Of a stretch of DNA of 64,000 nt, positions 35,437 through 46,789 are shown one piece after another; the stretch's first letter is position 1, and each line of letters starts with the position of its first letter. Position numbers and translations under genes: made by a program. This stretch comes from Opisthorchis felineus. Taxonomy: Eukaryota > Platyhelminthes > Trematoda > Opisthorchiida > Opisthorchiidae. The stretch lies in contig SJOL01001547.1 in the NCBI GenBank assembly GCA_004794785.1, positions 44,032 through 108,031 on the forward strand, given 5' to 3'. A model generated the notes under the pieces. That model made no database searches. It had not been told where the DNA came from and saw only the letters and a list, made by a program, of their open reading frames with translations.

Positions 35437-37661
35437 GTACGACAAACATGCGCTGGTGGCGTAGTGGGAACACGCTCACTTCTCAGGTTAAGCTCGGGAA
35501 ATACCAAGGATATTCGGTACTAATGAGCATTAATCAGAGCGAAACTCGAGTCCAGTGCTTCCCCTCTCTGGTGTGGACCCACTAGAATAATCGCACCAGG
35601 ACTGTTCAAATGAGACCCATGTAGACGCGAAAAAGTAACAACAGAACGGTGTACATAGCGAGAGGAATGTAATGCTGCCCTTGAGCCGGAATGAACTTGT
35701 AGCTTCAAACAAACAACAATTTCACCTGCTCAGAAACTGTAATAACTGTATTTTTTTCTCAGGTTAGTTCTCGGTCTGAACGTTTCAAGCTAGCGTTCCG
35801 CCAAAGCAACCATCAAAGGTGCACAACGTGTATTAACTCCCAAGACCAGGTCAAAAACGTTTGTACAGCGCGTTGTGTATAAAGCGTATGCGGCAACAAC
35901 ATTCTAGAAACTCTGACGCCTTCTGGATGCGGCATTAGCAACTGGCAATTGGCGGATATTGGTTCATGATTGGCTGCTGGGTTCAGACGTTCAACCAATA
36001 AGAGCTCGCCTTGATGTTGGATCGGCAAGCGGCCCGATCTTTTGGCTAATCGCATCCGAGAGGCTTCTTGGATATAGCAGCGGCTAACTGCGAGCGCTAA
36101 AGCTGTATCGGTGTGGCATTTCGCCTAACAGCAGCCGAGGCTTCTACAAGGCTAAAGTGGAAAAACGAATAGTTGTTCTATCCAAATGTGGCGACCAGAG
36201 CCGGACAGTCCTTCGGAGAGAAACTTCCCATCCTGAGCGGCATTGTTTCAGTAATCTGGTGACATCAAGACCCTCCGGACAAACTCAGAATTGAGGTCTA
36301 TGTTTAAGAGGCACGAAAAGCGCTGTGTCGTAGCTTTCACAAAGGTATGTGCGTGCGTCAGCGGTATGGCTACAGCCACTTTGGGAACTCTGTTGATAAT
36401 CCTCCAGAGAACACTGCAACTTACGCCAGAACAACTTCAATTGCCGAGAATCACGCCTACTCACGTTACTCAAGGACGTAGTAAAGAGTGTCCAATTGAG
36501 AGTTTCGCGCTGTGCATCAGGAGCCACAAAGAAAACCGAACAAACGATGCTTTCCATTAAGTGTTTCTGACTCCGAGCTGTCCGTTCTCGCCTCATTTGC
36601 ATCGAGCCTTCGTTGCCAGATGTACAAGATTGGAGAGCAGCACGCGAAGAAACTACTTGTGAGTAGGCGAAGATTAATGCGCAAAGAGACAGAAGTCGAG
36701 AAACATTAGGATGAACACCTGGTTTCATCAAGCATACGGAGAAATTACCCCCTTGATGGCATTATGCACAGTAAATTTGTTTAAGTTCACGTACCACGGC
36801 GTTGTTGCTGGCCCAGTTGAATTGCAGGATCGACACAGTAAACCGATAGCTACCGCACCCCAGTGTTATTACTTCTCGCTCCAAAATGACATAGCACTGC
36901 AACAAACGATGTCTAATGGGTTTCATGATAAGAAAACTCGGGATCATCGACTGGGTGGTTCACAAACCTGCACAATGACGTGTGCCGTTTTTATGGTGAG
37001 CTTAATATTTGGTGATGGGACACGGTGGTTTTAAATTTGAGCTCACCTGGAGATGTCACGGGTGGATTCGATGCACCTTAGATAATTTTACCACCTCAGA
37101 TGTTACCAACTCTCGTGCGTACAGGAGGTACGTACCTTTTTCCTCAAATAAACTGACACACTGGCAGTTCGCGTGCGCCTGGTTAGCACATCGCTGTTTG
37201 CCCTTGTCCCTTGCAGTGCTGGTGTACTCTCCACGGGGATTGTTTGGGCACGAGCGGATGTTTTTCTGGCCTTGGCAGTAGTTCCACGCGAAGCAGTTAT
37301 TCGGCCAGCGGTTGCAAGTGCTCTTGGTTTCGAAAGTGGGATCGTAACGGCTTTGATTGCACGTGCATTCTGTCGGACCATGTTCGAGTCTATTTGATCG
37401 GGCTTCCAATCCAAAAATTTGCGTTGGCCCCTTCCTCCTGCCTGGTGTGTGGGTGCTGTAACGGGATGAACAATGAACAGTTGCCAAGAGGTTTAGACAA
37501 ATTAAACAGTCTTTCAAAGTGATACTATCCGACAAACGGTTTACTCTACTTTGCACCATACAACCCTATCATCACACGACAAGGGTTTGTTCTTTTATTT
37601 GCAAAATATTCCGAATGGCATGAGTTACTCATGAGTAGTGGAGAGGAAAAGGGGGCTAACA

Positions 37662-37850
37662 GTGTAATAATAAAGCAATAAAATCATCGTTCAACTGCAA
37701 CACCCTTCAGGTACATAGCTGCCATGCCACCGGAAGGAAGGGCGGGGGATGAGATACTGGCAGCTTTCCCGGGTCCAGAGAGGAGCAATCGAGAGGCAGG
37801 GGTTGAGTTCGAACCACGGACCTTCCGTAACTGCTGAGCTTAATCGAACC
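37662..37850 (-). mobile_element. tRNA-derived SINE
   Basis: Reverse copy with a TAATAATAAAG tail, body (CAACACCCTTCAGG, AGCTGCCATGCCACC) and B-box complement (GAGTTCGAACCACGG). The head is eroded after CTGAGCTTA. Confidence 0.65.
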
Positions 37851-38164
37851 CAGTGGCGCTGCTTGATCAATTTTGCAAATGTAATTCAGAAGCAGAATAA
37901 AACTTAATAAGAATACAATAATTCATCCAATGTTGAAGAAGATGTCAGTTATGGGGAAAATTTTGGCCATTTTTGGCTGGTTTCAGGACTCGCAGAGGGG
38001 TGGCTAAAACGGCCTTCAGAGGACTTCATTCCTTCACTTTAATCCACTATACGTTTGGAGAACCCAACTGATAAAAGTACACTGAACCATGCGTCAATGA
38101 CTAGCCTAGCCAGTTCACCAGTGTGAGGGGATATCAGAAGCCGAAACGCCGGATTCCAACATTT

Positions 38165-38352
38165 GCAGCCGAATCTGCCGGATAAACCAGGGGGCGCAGG
38201 AGTAAAGCTATCTAAAGACGAGGTATTGTACCATGGCACATAGTGTATATTGTGGCATTGTATAGGGTTTGCAGCCGGCAATGATGACGATGGTGTTGAA
38301 ACCAGTTTACGGTTACTTAGGCTGCTGGTCACAGGTACCATGTTGGCTGCCA
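38165..38352 (-). CDS. Possible linking exon (uncertain)
   Basis: An open minus-strand frame starts after ATAG at 38353 with two bases, which is the phase that exon 12 needs. The peptide (AANMVPVTSSLSNRK..., then TPSSSLPAANP) has the same Ser/Pro-rich composition as the neighbouring exons. However, the acceptor has a poor pyrimidine tract, and no good donor gives phase 0 for the next exon, so the left border given here is arbitrary. Another exon, or a different acceptor near 38325, is possible. I list it because the reading frame requires something in this interval. Confidence 0.3.
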
Positions 38353-39183
38353 CTATCTATAATTCTACGGTCATAGAAGCACCGATAAGGAAGTGAACCC
38401 TCTGCACCATTTGTGATCTGCCAGCATCATTATATTCAATATGGGTGGACCCCGAGACAAGGACAACATGAGTTTTACCCCCACCCCTCCACAGCACTAA
38501 CACAAACAGCGAGGCAGTTACAACAGACTCGGTGATAGGACCGGTTGATCAATTATCTAACCTCGTCAGAATTGACCAAAACGGACATAGAATAGGATAG
38601 AACAAATATCAGTTAAGTGGTAAGTGAAGGGTAGATGACGTACAAACCGTTGTTGCATGGTAAGGTAAGATCACGCTCTGTTGTATGAAAAACCGAAAAA
38701 CCCCGTGACGGCTTATCGATCCACTGGGCTGGCCATTCTAGGCCAGATGCGCAGTGACATTGCAAATTCAAGCTCTTCTCATAACCTACGAATATCATAA
38801 GTTGACCGACTGTCAGTAGATTCCAGGACAACGCTGTCTACAAAGAGGTGGATAAAACACTTCGGTGGTGGTGAATTAGAAAAGTTATGAAGCACACGGT
38901 TTAGAGTCAAAATTTCGGCATAAAGGATTTCCTACATAAAAGTGCCTAGATGAACAGCATTCCTCACACTTCATTAAGACCTCACTCATGACACGGTTGA
39001 TAGTACGGAATAAGTTAAGAAATAAGGTCACGTTGGTTGAAAGTACAGATGCTGACAAAGTCCAGAATTTTTCGCTTAGATGTACACAAACCGAACAATA
39101 TCCAATCAATACTTAGTGCTCATTTGACATAGTGAGACCAAAAGTGGATTCGATGGTCTGATCGAACTGAAAATAGGACCTAC

Positions 39184-39565
39184 CTTCAACGTGCACACCA
39201 GCAGGCGGCGGATCATCGGCGAGGAGACAGCTTTTCTCATGTTGTTGGAACGAACGCAGGGAGTCAGAGATTGACGGGACAATGTCAGTCCATGGTTGGA
39301 AACGGTTGAAATTACTCCATGAAGCGTATACGGGGAGGTTACGACTGAAAGGAGCCTTTTTCACATGTACTTCCATCAGTGAGTCGGATTCACAGTCCAC
39401 AAATACGGTTGGCAGCGACTGAAACATCGGTGGCAGATCGCGATCAGATGGGCCACGAGCGGTGGCACCTTCAGCGGGTGTTGAGGGTCTTGGCTCTTTG
39501 GTTGGCGAACTTGGGATGCCTGGTTGCCTATTAGATATCGGGTGAACAGATGCCTCCGACGGAAT
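39184..39565 (-). CDS. Exon 12 of the block
   Basis: The acceptor is ATATTTTTTTCAG and the donor is GTAGGT. The exon has 382 bases, 127 codons plus one base, entering in phase 0 after exon 11. It begins IPSEASVHPISNRQPGIP, includes PRPSTPAEGA (the same PSTP motif as exon 11), and has a more ordered, aromatic segment around YASWSNFNRFQPWTDIVP. The 4.5-kb intron before it holds a LINE copy, a SINE and several MITE-like copies. The exon leaves one base of a split codon, and its partner downstream is uncertain. Confidence 0.87.
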
Positions 39566-39666
39566 CTGAAAAAAATATTTCAGGAGAATTTCGAGCCGCG
39601 GTTCCCTGTGAGTAAAACTACCGGTCAAACATTTCATGCAGTCTTGCTTTGAAACAATACCTAGGA

Positions 39667-39880
39667 TTTCGACAAATACACTCATTTGCATATCAATTTG
39701 GTTTTCACAGGAGACTTAACTGAATCTCTCGTTTATGGTATTCTTCAAATGAATGTACTGCACAAAGGTGACTTCATGTCTCGGTTGGTATGATATTCGA
39801 GAGATCGCAGCCCCAAGAGAGACGAAAGCGATCGTTCGTTACCAAAGAGTTTTCAACAACCTTCTGAACAGTTTCCTTTA
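39667..39880 (+). mobile_element. MITE-like family copy
   Basis: It starts with an intact left end (TTTCGACAAATACACTCATT) followed by GCATATCAATTTGG, then GAATCTCTCGTTTATGG and GATATTCGAGAGATCGC, and ends near AGAGTTTTCAACAACCTTC. The right inverted end is missing. It lies in the intron just upstream of exon 12 of the large gene, about 100 bp from its acceptor. Confidence 0.7.
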
Positions 39881-40532
39881 TGAAAATATCTATCTATATC
39901 AAATAAACTCGCTGAACACTCAACTGGATCTTTCAGTCATAATAATGTTCAACCGCGTAGGCTCAGGTGGGAAATGAGATTGTTGAATACTCGGGGGCTA
40001 CGACTATCTGATGACTCACATGAAGGGACTCGTCATGCTATAAATAGTATTCTGTGAAGAATATATAAGTCTCCTAATGCCTCAGTACGGTTGAGATTAT
40101 GGACTTTGGGGAGAGATGACCGCTCACCATAAAGCTCCTACTGACGAAGTGGCATTCGCCGGATTCTCGTGGCGAACGTTGTCACCAAAGTAAAAAGGGC
40201 GGAAGCGCGTGCCCATACAACGGCGAGGCAGATGCTCAACTGAGTACTGGAGTAGGCTAGAAGCTTTGGTAAATCAAGCGGATGAGATTAAGCCTGGTTC
40301 GATGGTCAAGACAGCAGTCCTGATCGATAGTCCTCCAGATTCCACTCCCTTGCAGACCGCACTTGGATGTGTAAATGCTAGAGCTGTGGACGCAACCCCT
40401 AACCAGTTCTCAAGAACTATTGTGACCAGTCACTTATAGCTATTCATTGCATGTCACGAATCTCCGGCTATTCAGTGGCTGGAGTGACCATAAAACAAGA
40501 TAAGGAACTCAATTTTATGGGACTCATTTATG

Positions 40533-40712
40533 GCTGTAACAACCATTCAGTGCCTAGCTGCCGCGTCATCCGAGGGACGCATAAGGACCAACATAATGCC
40601 AGGTTGCCCAAGCCTAGAGAGGAGCAGTCGAAATGCAGAGATTAGGTTCGAATCACGGACCTTCCGGTCAGTAAGTTCATGCCTTAACCACTGAGCCATG
40701 CGCATTCAGGGT
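40533..40712 (-). mobile_element. tRNA-derived SINE
   Basis: Reverse copy: body GGTTGCCCAAGCCTAGAGAG, B-box complement AGGTTCGAATCACGG, head AACCACTGAGCCATGCGC. The simple-repeat tail is lost. Confidence 0.68.
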
Positions 40713-40849
40713 ACTGCTGACAAAAATACGGTACTAAGGCAATTTTTCCGAGGACTTCCGATCATTACTGAGTGATGCAGGTAGTCCCGGTGACAACGTC
40801 TGTCCATCACTAAGCTTGCACATTTGGGTCACGAGGAATTGGAATCTGA

Positions 40850-41070
40850 AAGAAGACTCAACTGAATCCAGCTGAATCGCTCGTTGATGATGGTCCTCCT
40901 CGACTGAATGTGCTGCATCAGGCCGCCTCATGTTTCAGTTGAAAGGATATTCGAGATATCACAATATATTGCCTAGGCATAACACACTGCTGGTAAGCTG
41001 GAGGACCATCATAAACGGGAGATTCAGTTGGATTCACTTGAGTCTTCCGTTGAAACCGAATTCGAGTGCA
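40850..41070 (+). mobile_element. Head-to-head pair of MITE-like copies
   Basis: The first half reads forward (AGACTCAACTGAATCC, CGACTGAATGTGCTGCATC, GATATTCGAGATATCAC). From about 41003 the sequence runs back in reverse (GGACCATCATAAACGGGAG, ATTCAGTTGGATTCACTTGA), giving an imperfect long palindrome. It lies directly before the LINE at 41155. Confidence 0.6.
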
Positions 41071-41154
41071 GATGAGAATATCTGTCGGAATCTGTCCAAC
41101 GTGGAAACAAGCAGAACCTAAGTTTGACCGGAAATCGGGGAGTGTGGTCAGCTG

Positions 41155-42150
41155 ATGAGCCTTAACAAGGACAAACCCGGTAATGGGATATCGAAAATTT
41201 TCAGCAACCTTATGAGTAGTGCGTTACGTCTGGACAAAAACAAGTCATTGCTTTCGACTAGATTGCAGTTGGATACACTGACTAAAGTCATCCCGTCCTT
41301 ACAATCCATTTACAATCCAGGGAGAGCCACTGGAAGTTGTGGAGCGTTTTACGTATCTTGTATTATTTCTGACTGTAGTGTGACAGATGAGGTCAATGCA
41401 CGAGTCTCCAAGGCTCGGGTCGCGTTTACTAATTTGGAACACTTATGGCGTCAAAGCGGTAAATCCCTGAATCTCAAGGGACGTGTATATCAGGCTACAA
41501 TGCGAGTTGTTCTGTTGTATGACTGTGAGACTTGGATTGTTCGAGCAGTGGAACTGAGACGTCTTCAGGTGTTCGACAATCGTTGTCTCAAAACCATAGC
41601 TCGTGTGGGTTGGTGTCGGAGAATCCGTAAACGAGGCAATCAGAAGGCCAGATTTCGGCTGTTCAACGGGGACTTCCATTGAAGAATGTGTCCAGCACCA
41701 GAAGCTGCGTTGGTTGGGACATGTGTTGCGCACGGTGAACCACCGTTTGCCGAAGAGAGTGGTGTTTTTCGTGCCTAATTTGGAATTGCGGAAGCAGAGA
41801 GGTGGCTAACCATTGATCTGGCACAGAGGTATGAAAGAGGTTACGAAAAGTCTGGGTGCTCTCGGTGCGACTCGCCTTCCAGGATGGAGTCCACGTGATC
41901 TCCACTATGCGTGATTGGGGGCGCTGCAAGATATGGCTGCTACTCGATGCCAATGGCGTTCTTGTTGTCAATTTGTATCCAGTGTCTGAACGAGCGTTTG
42001 GAGGTATAACCACCTCCGAATGATTGTGATAGTCCCTTCCCCTCCAGTTTTATTCTTTTCTTCAAAATAAGACTCTCAGATAAATAACGGTTGTACGGCA
42101 GTGAAGCATCAGTGTCTGAACACTGATGTTGTGCTGTCCATGGTTGTTTT
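41155..42150 (+). mobile_element. RTE-type LINE, C-terminal fragment and 3' UTR
   Basis: The plus frame to 41682 includes ISDCSVTDEVNARVSKARVA, then KGRVYQATMRVVLLYDCETW and RRLQVFDNRCLKTIARVGWC, the conserved region after the reverse transcriptase in RTE-clade LINEs. It shifts frame near 41640-41690 and continues as LRWLGHVLRTVNHRLPKRVV. The 3' UTR (42000-42150) matches that of the copy at 49636-50530, including the TTTATTCTTT and GAAGCATCAGTGT segments. The catalytic part is absent. It sits in the intron between exons 11 and 12. Confidence 0.85.
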
Positions 42151-43484
42151 GTGTGAACTCACCACGTTCTTGGAAAGGACGGCCTTGATCCCGGCTGTGA
42201 AAATTGCAATCAACGAAGTGCTCCGTTTCGACTGGGTGGGCTAGAATGGAACCTGCCGCCCCCCACTCTGGGAAATGTTCTCCAGTCGGTCCAAAGCAGC
42301 CGGGTTACGTGATCTCACTGTGGCTATTGTCATCCAACTCCACCAACCAGAACTTTGTGCACAGAAGAGATGTATCCAGTCAACCCAGCTGAACTGGCAC
42401 AGTGTTCAACTCTTGTTTGAACGGAGTACATACCAGACCTTATCCCCTCATATAACTCAGAAAATTGGCTGTATGTTAGATAACGTTTGCCCTGATTAAC
42501 ACAGATATGCCTACCGTCAAGTCTCCCCTACCGTAACTGGTCTACGTTTACTACGTTTGTTTCCATCCATAATATGAACTGTACTGGCCAGGAGCTAATA
42601 ACTGAAAACACGTGTTGGCCTAGAGTTCTGTTTTCCAATGTCAACATGGCAATCTTTCAAAACAATGTTCATACTGTTCCGGTATTAGAGCATCGTTTGG
42701 AACAAAAACGCATACTAATTTAAGACCCTCAGTTGTAAAAACTATCCTGTTCAAACCTTACATTGGTAAATCCAGTGAGCAGTAAAACTGTTTCATGTTA
42801 ATCTGTGGAAAATTTCTGAGGTGTGGACTGGCGGTTGGAAATGTTTAAAATTCCATATCTTCATTTCAGAATGATTAAAATGGATGCTAAAATCACCGAA
42901 AAATAGAACTGGCGTTGGTAGTGTGCGGACCACAAATATGAGCCAGTAAACTGCTTCGGAAAGAAATAGTGGAATTCTTGATAGAACGGTCTTTCTCCGG
43001 ATGGAGTGCATACCACACAGCGCATTTCGGCGGGGGTGGGTGGGTAGTGTCATGTATTCCTTACTCGGGGTGGTGGAGGAGGTACCCTTGAGGATATTAG
43101 CATGTAACGTTTTACCTTACCATGTTTTAAGATGTTTTTTATAACCGTGTTTCCGATTTTCACGTATTATGTACAGTAAATTAGGATTGACGGTGTTTTT
43201 CACTGTGAATTAAGGAGTGATAAGCTGAAAAGTTTGAGGACCAGTAAACTAAACAAAAAAACAGAAACTCGTAAAGGAAACTGCTCACAAGGCTCCTGAA
43301 AACTCAACAGCTCACGACCGGTTTCGCACTCCTTGTGGCCCATCAGGTAGGCGCAGTCTCCAAGTCTCCGTAAGCCTCCTGTTCTACGGAAGACTCAGCT
43401 GAACCCCAGATTAATCTCTAACCCAAAAGACCGTTTAACTGAACTTGCTACAAAAAAGCCATCACTATAAAAATTCACTGCGAT

Positions 43485-43622
43485 TTCTCGAATATCGTGA
43501 CAACTGAAACATGAGGCGGCCGTTGTGCAGCACATTCAGCTGAACGAGAGGTTCAGCTGGGTTTCAGGTGAGTCTCCCGTGAAAAACAAAATGGTATGCA
43601 GTTGAGTGTATTCGTCAAAACC
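43485..43622 (-). mobile_element. MITE-like family copy, reverse
   Basis: The reverse core (TTTCTCGAATATCGTG, CGTTGTGCAGCACATTCAGC) is followed by a mutated end (TTGAGTGTATTCGTCAAA). Segments at 43270-43320 (CTCACAAGGCTCCTGAAAAC) may be its other part. Confidence 0.6.
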
Positions 43623-44045
43623 AGAAGCTCCTTGATGAGTGGGACGAATGTGTTAGGTAGCAGTCTTGTCAAGTTTGAAGCGTTGGGTTCGAATTTTCGT
43701 TGGTGTGTACATTTTCAGATTTCCACAAAAATGGACTTTGCTCCCTCTGCTTATCAGGTGATGAAAGGGACTTCCTAATGTGCACTTTTCAGGGCAGTTA
43801 TGTCTCCTTATAGAGGTGTTTTTTTATAAATTGCTGTAGCATTCTAGGTTCATGTAGCTGAAAACCAAGCTGGAAACAAAGTTTTTTATACCACAGTTAC
43901 CTGAGGCTAGGGTGTCACTGTAGTTAGGCGACGATCGGACAAAGAACCTTTTGGAAATAACGGTTTATGTGCACATCCTTTAAGATAACTTGATCAAGCA
44001 CGAATATTTCGATCCAAAAGAACGGTTTGTGGAAATGCCGCTTAC

Positions 44046-44990
44046 AACTTTTGGGTCACTGGATGCAACCAAGGGTTGACTAGAGAGATGTTCTTTCGAT
44101 CCATCTCCCTCCATTTCGTCCCATACCAAACTCGAATCGATCGTCGTTGTGGTCCGTGTCTGAGCTGCCAAGCCCGGGGGGTATTCTGTTTGATAAGACG
44201 GTCGAGCTGGAGGCGGTTGATTGAGCAGCCAAAAGCTGTTATCCTCTCCACTCTCAAGCAGTTCCCGAATCAGGCTGTCCGGATGGAGGTGGGACGAGGC
44301 GGAAGACATATTGGACCCGAGACACGGAACTACTTGGACCTCTTGGGGTTCCGCCGGCGTCGATGGAACACGATTGCGTAATTGGTGTAAAGTTGTATCC
44401 TCTGACGTGCTTTTTCTTTCCACAGAGGACGACAGACATGATCCTGGCGAATTTTCTGTACTCCCAAGAGGAACGGGGGTTGAGGGCCGAGCGGGCTCCA
44501 GGTTCGAATTCGAGGTAGAACACCGAGAAAGAGCAGCAAACTCAGAAGCCGACCTGCGACTCCCTGACCACGAAGAGGAAGGTGTACGGGACGCATCCAC
44601 CACTGCGTTAGCGTTCTCAGCCAACACGGGAAGGTGCGTCAGAGAATCTTGAACAGACTCCTCCGAAGTGGCTTCTTCAAGACGAGGAAGTGGCTTGAAT
44701 GCCGTATATGAAGAATGCCAGATAGGTGTTGAGGGTTGGGAACGGGTCGCCTGGTGTTGGCTTCCGTTCCAGGTCGCGGTTGTGGAAGCCGACAATGCCG
44801 AGTCTGTTTTAATATCCTGTGGGGAGCCATGAACCTCATCAGATTCACCGTCCGCTGCCGACAGATGACGAAACGAAGCCGAAGAACAAGAGCATGTTCG
44901 CGAACTTGATGCAGATACGGACGACGCAGTACCAAAACTCTTCAACTTGGTGTTCTGCCCTGCCAAGCTGAGTAACCAATCTTTGTTCAC
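44046..44990 (-). CDS. Exon 11 of the block: large 315-codon exon
   Basis: This is the longest exon, 945 bases and phase 0 at both ends, with acceptor TTACCTTTCATCAG and donor GTAAGC. The open frame runs past both borders, so the splice sites decide the ends. It starts VNKDWLLSLAGQ and is then dominated by Ser, Thr, Pro and Ala. PSTP occurs at least three times (SQPSTPIWHS, ARPSTPVPLG, RVPSTPAEPQ); these resemble proline-directed kinase sites. Near the end are an acidic amphipathic patch (DSLIRELLESGEDNSFWLL) and LVWDEMEGD, echoing exon 2. Plus-strand open frames across this exon are shadows caused by its high GC content. Confidence 0.92.
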
Positions 44991-45309
44991 CTGATGAAAG
45001 GTAAAAAAATGTATGCACCAGCGTAAAAATTGTTCCGTATAACGTGAAGCAAAACAAATCAAGCCGAATCGCACAGCTATGGCATCATTTCGAGGTGCGG
45101 ATAGCCTCCGTCTAAAGGAAGCATTAGGGCTGTCTTACTGTCAAGTTAACCGATTTCAGATGGGAGTGATGCGACTCTCAGGTAGGAGATGGTACCTCGA
45201 ACTCGCGGAAGAAACTCGGTAGCTTCCGACTGAAGATGAATTAACTGCAGCGGATTAGGCTTACTCACCACCATAGACAGCTAAATGGATGTCATGTGTC
45301 CACACTCAC

Positions 45310-45470
45310 CGTGATATATTCATGCAAAACCCGGGTTTTTATCTGTTTGATAGCCGATTCATGTTCTGAGAGACGAGGTGCCTGTAGTTCATCACCCGCC
45401 TGAGGGTGATTTGGCGGATGGGTTATGTTTTCGTCCAATGGAAAAGACTCGATGGGCTCCGTAGTCTGAA
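45310..45470 (-). CDS. Exon 10 of the block
   Basis: The acceptor is AAATTTACTTGTAG and the donor is GTGAGT. The exon has 161 bases: two bases that complete a Val codon, then 53 codons, ending in phase 0. The first half is acidic and Pro-rich (PLDENITHPPNHPQAG); the second half is a charged helix (SEHESAIKQIKTRVLHEYIT) that leads into exon 11. A reverse MITE-like copy lies about 190 bp upstream in the preceding intron. Confidence 0.85.
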
Positions 45471-45659
45471 CTACAAGTAAATTGAAGTACAATACAAAGA
45501 AATTATACAGAAAACTTGTGCGGTTTAGATAAGACAGGCTACAATTCCTCCGTCTTGTATAACCGAATGATTTTGTCTTCCGCAGACTTGGCATACCAGA
45601 CTGAGGAGGGTAATTCAATGTGACTTCGATTTATGCGGACTATCTTCTTTTTTCTTGAA

Positions 45660-45885
45660 GGGAGCTACTTACAAGTTGCTGAAAACTCTGACAACTCAGC
45701 AACCTTGTGAGAAGTTCCCTAATGAAAATACAATGCAATATCTCGAATATTATGCAAACTGAAATGTGGGGCGACCTTTGCACAGCACATTTAGTTGAAG
45801 AATATTATAAACGAGAGATTCCGCTGGGATCAGTTGAGTCTCTCATTGAAATCAAATTAGTGTGTGAATGAATGTAGTTCGCGAG
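45660..45885 (-). mobile_element. MITE-like family copy, reverse
   Basis: It contains CTTACAAGTTGCTGAAAAC, ATATCTCGAATATTATGC, GCACAGCACATTTAGTTGAA and a degraded end near GTGTGTGAATGAATG. It lies in the intron between exons 9 and 10 of the large gene. Confidence 0.6.
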
Positions 45886-46655
45886 TATCTTTGTTATTCA
45901 AGCCACCCGATCAACTTCGGTTTCACTTTGTTGTACGGATTTTTTTGAGCTCCAAAAAGATATTGTTTCATAGGAAATTCCGGATTTTGGCGCTTATGCT
46001 GGCGCCTCTGTAGGCACGAACGATCCATAGTTGACAACAATGCTCAAGACAGCATCCCCAAATATACCGAAATGACCTGTTTTGTTTACGAGTATAACTC
46101 ATCAACAAGTGCTAATCACCATCCAGAAAGCTGTATTCGTTACCTGGTGGCATTACGGATTGAATCCATGGGCACTGTGATGTTTCTGTGGGTCTATTGG
46201 TGTTGTTTCTCACCAGTTCAGCACACAATTTGATATTTTGGGAGTTCTGTCTGCATTGATTCAAAGCTCAACGAACTCCAGTGGCTTCAGTGACACAGGC
46301 TAGGAATTTCAATGTTTCCAAACGAACGAGAAAGGATGAGACGGCTTTTTATACAATATAACGTTTACGCGGCATGGTTCGTTATCCGAAAGACCCACTG
46401 ATAAAACCCAGAACGTGTGTGTTTGTAAAGAGTTGATAGTCTAATGTTTTGGACTGAAGGAACGAATGAACGGGTTTCCAAAAGCCGCGTGACTGTGACA
46501 GATTGCCAACTGAACTGCAAACAGCGAGTGTTATAAACTGAGGGGCATATGGGCGAATCGTATCGGCAAGCAATCTGGCCGCTGAATCGAAGTGACATTG
46601 AACATCAAATGACAAGGAAGGTGTATCAGCGAGAACAGATGAACAGCTGACTCAC

Positions 46656-46789
46656 CCGGTCCGTGCTGGCTTGGGCTGCTAGGGGAAACAGATGAAGGTG
46701 AGGTGACAGCAGCGGGAGCAGCCTCTCCGTTTGATCCGACAAAATTCGCAGTGTCGCTTGAAGTGTGCAAGGCTTGTGTCGATTGCAGG
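46656..46789 (-). CDS. Exon 9 of the block: short Ser/Ala-rich exon
   Basis: The acceptor is TTTCATTCCAG and the donor is GTGAGT. The exon has 134 bases: one base, 44 codons, one base. It begins LQSTQALHTSSDTANF and ends in a Ser/Pro run (SPSSVSPSSPSQHGP). Nothing but low-complexity sequence is visible, and the call rests on the exact phase fit with both neighbours. Confidence 0.83.

Noticed and set aside
36285..36731. 148-codon minus frame as the missing exon of the large gene
   Set aside because: No convincing acceptor or donor of the needed phase was found, and the plus strand is open over the same bases.
44076..44652. Plus-strand and other minus frames of 71-143 codons
   Set aside because: They are shadows of the well-supported exon 44046-44990, whose splice borders and phase fit its neighbours.
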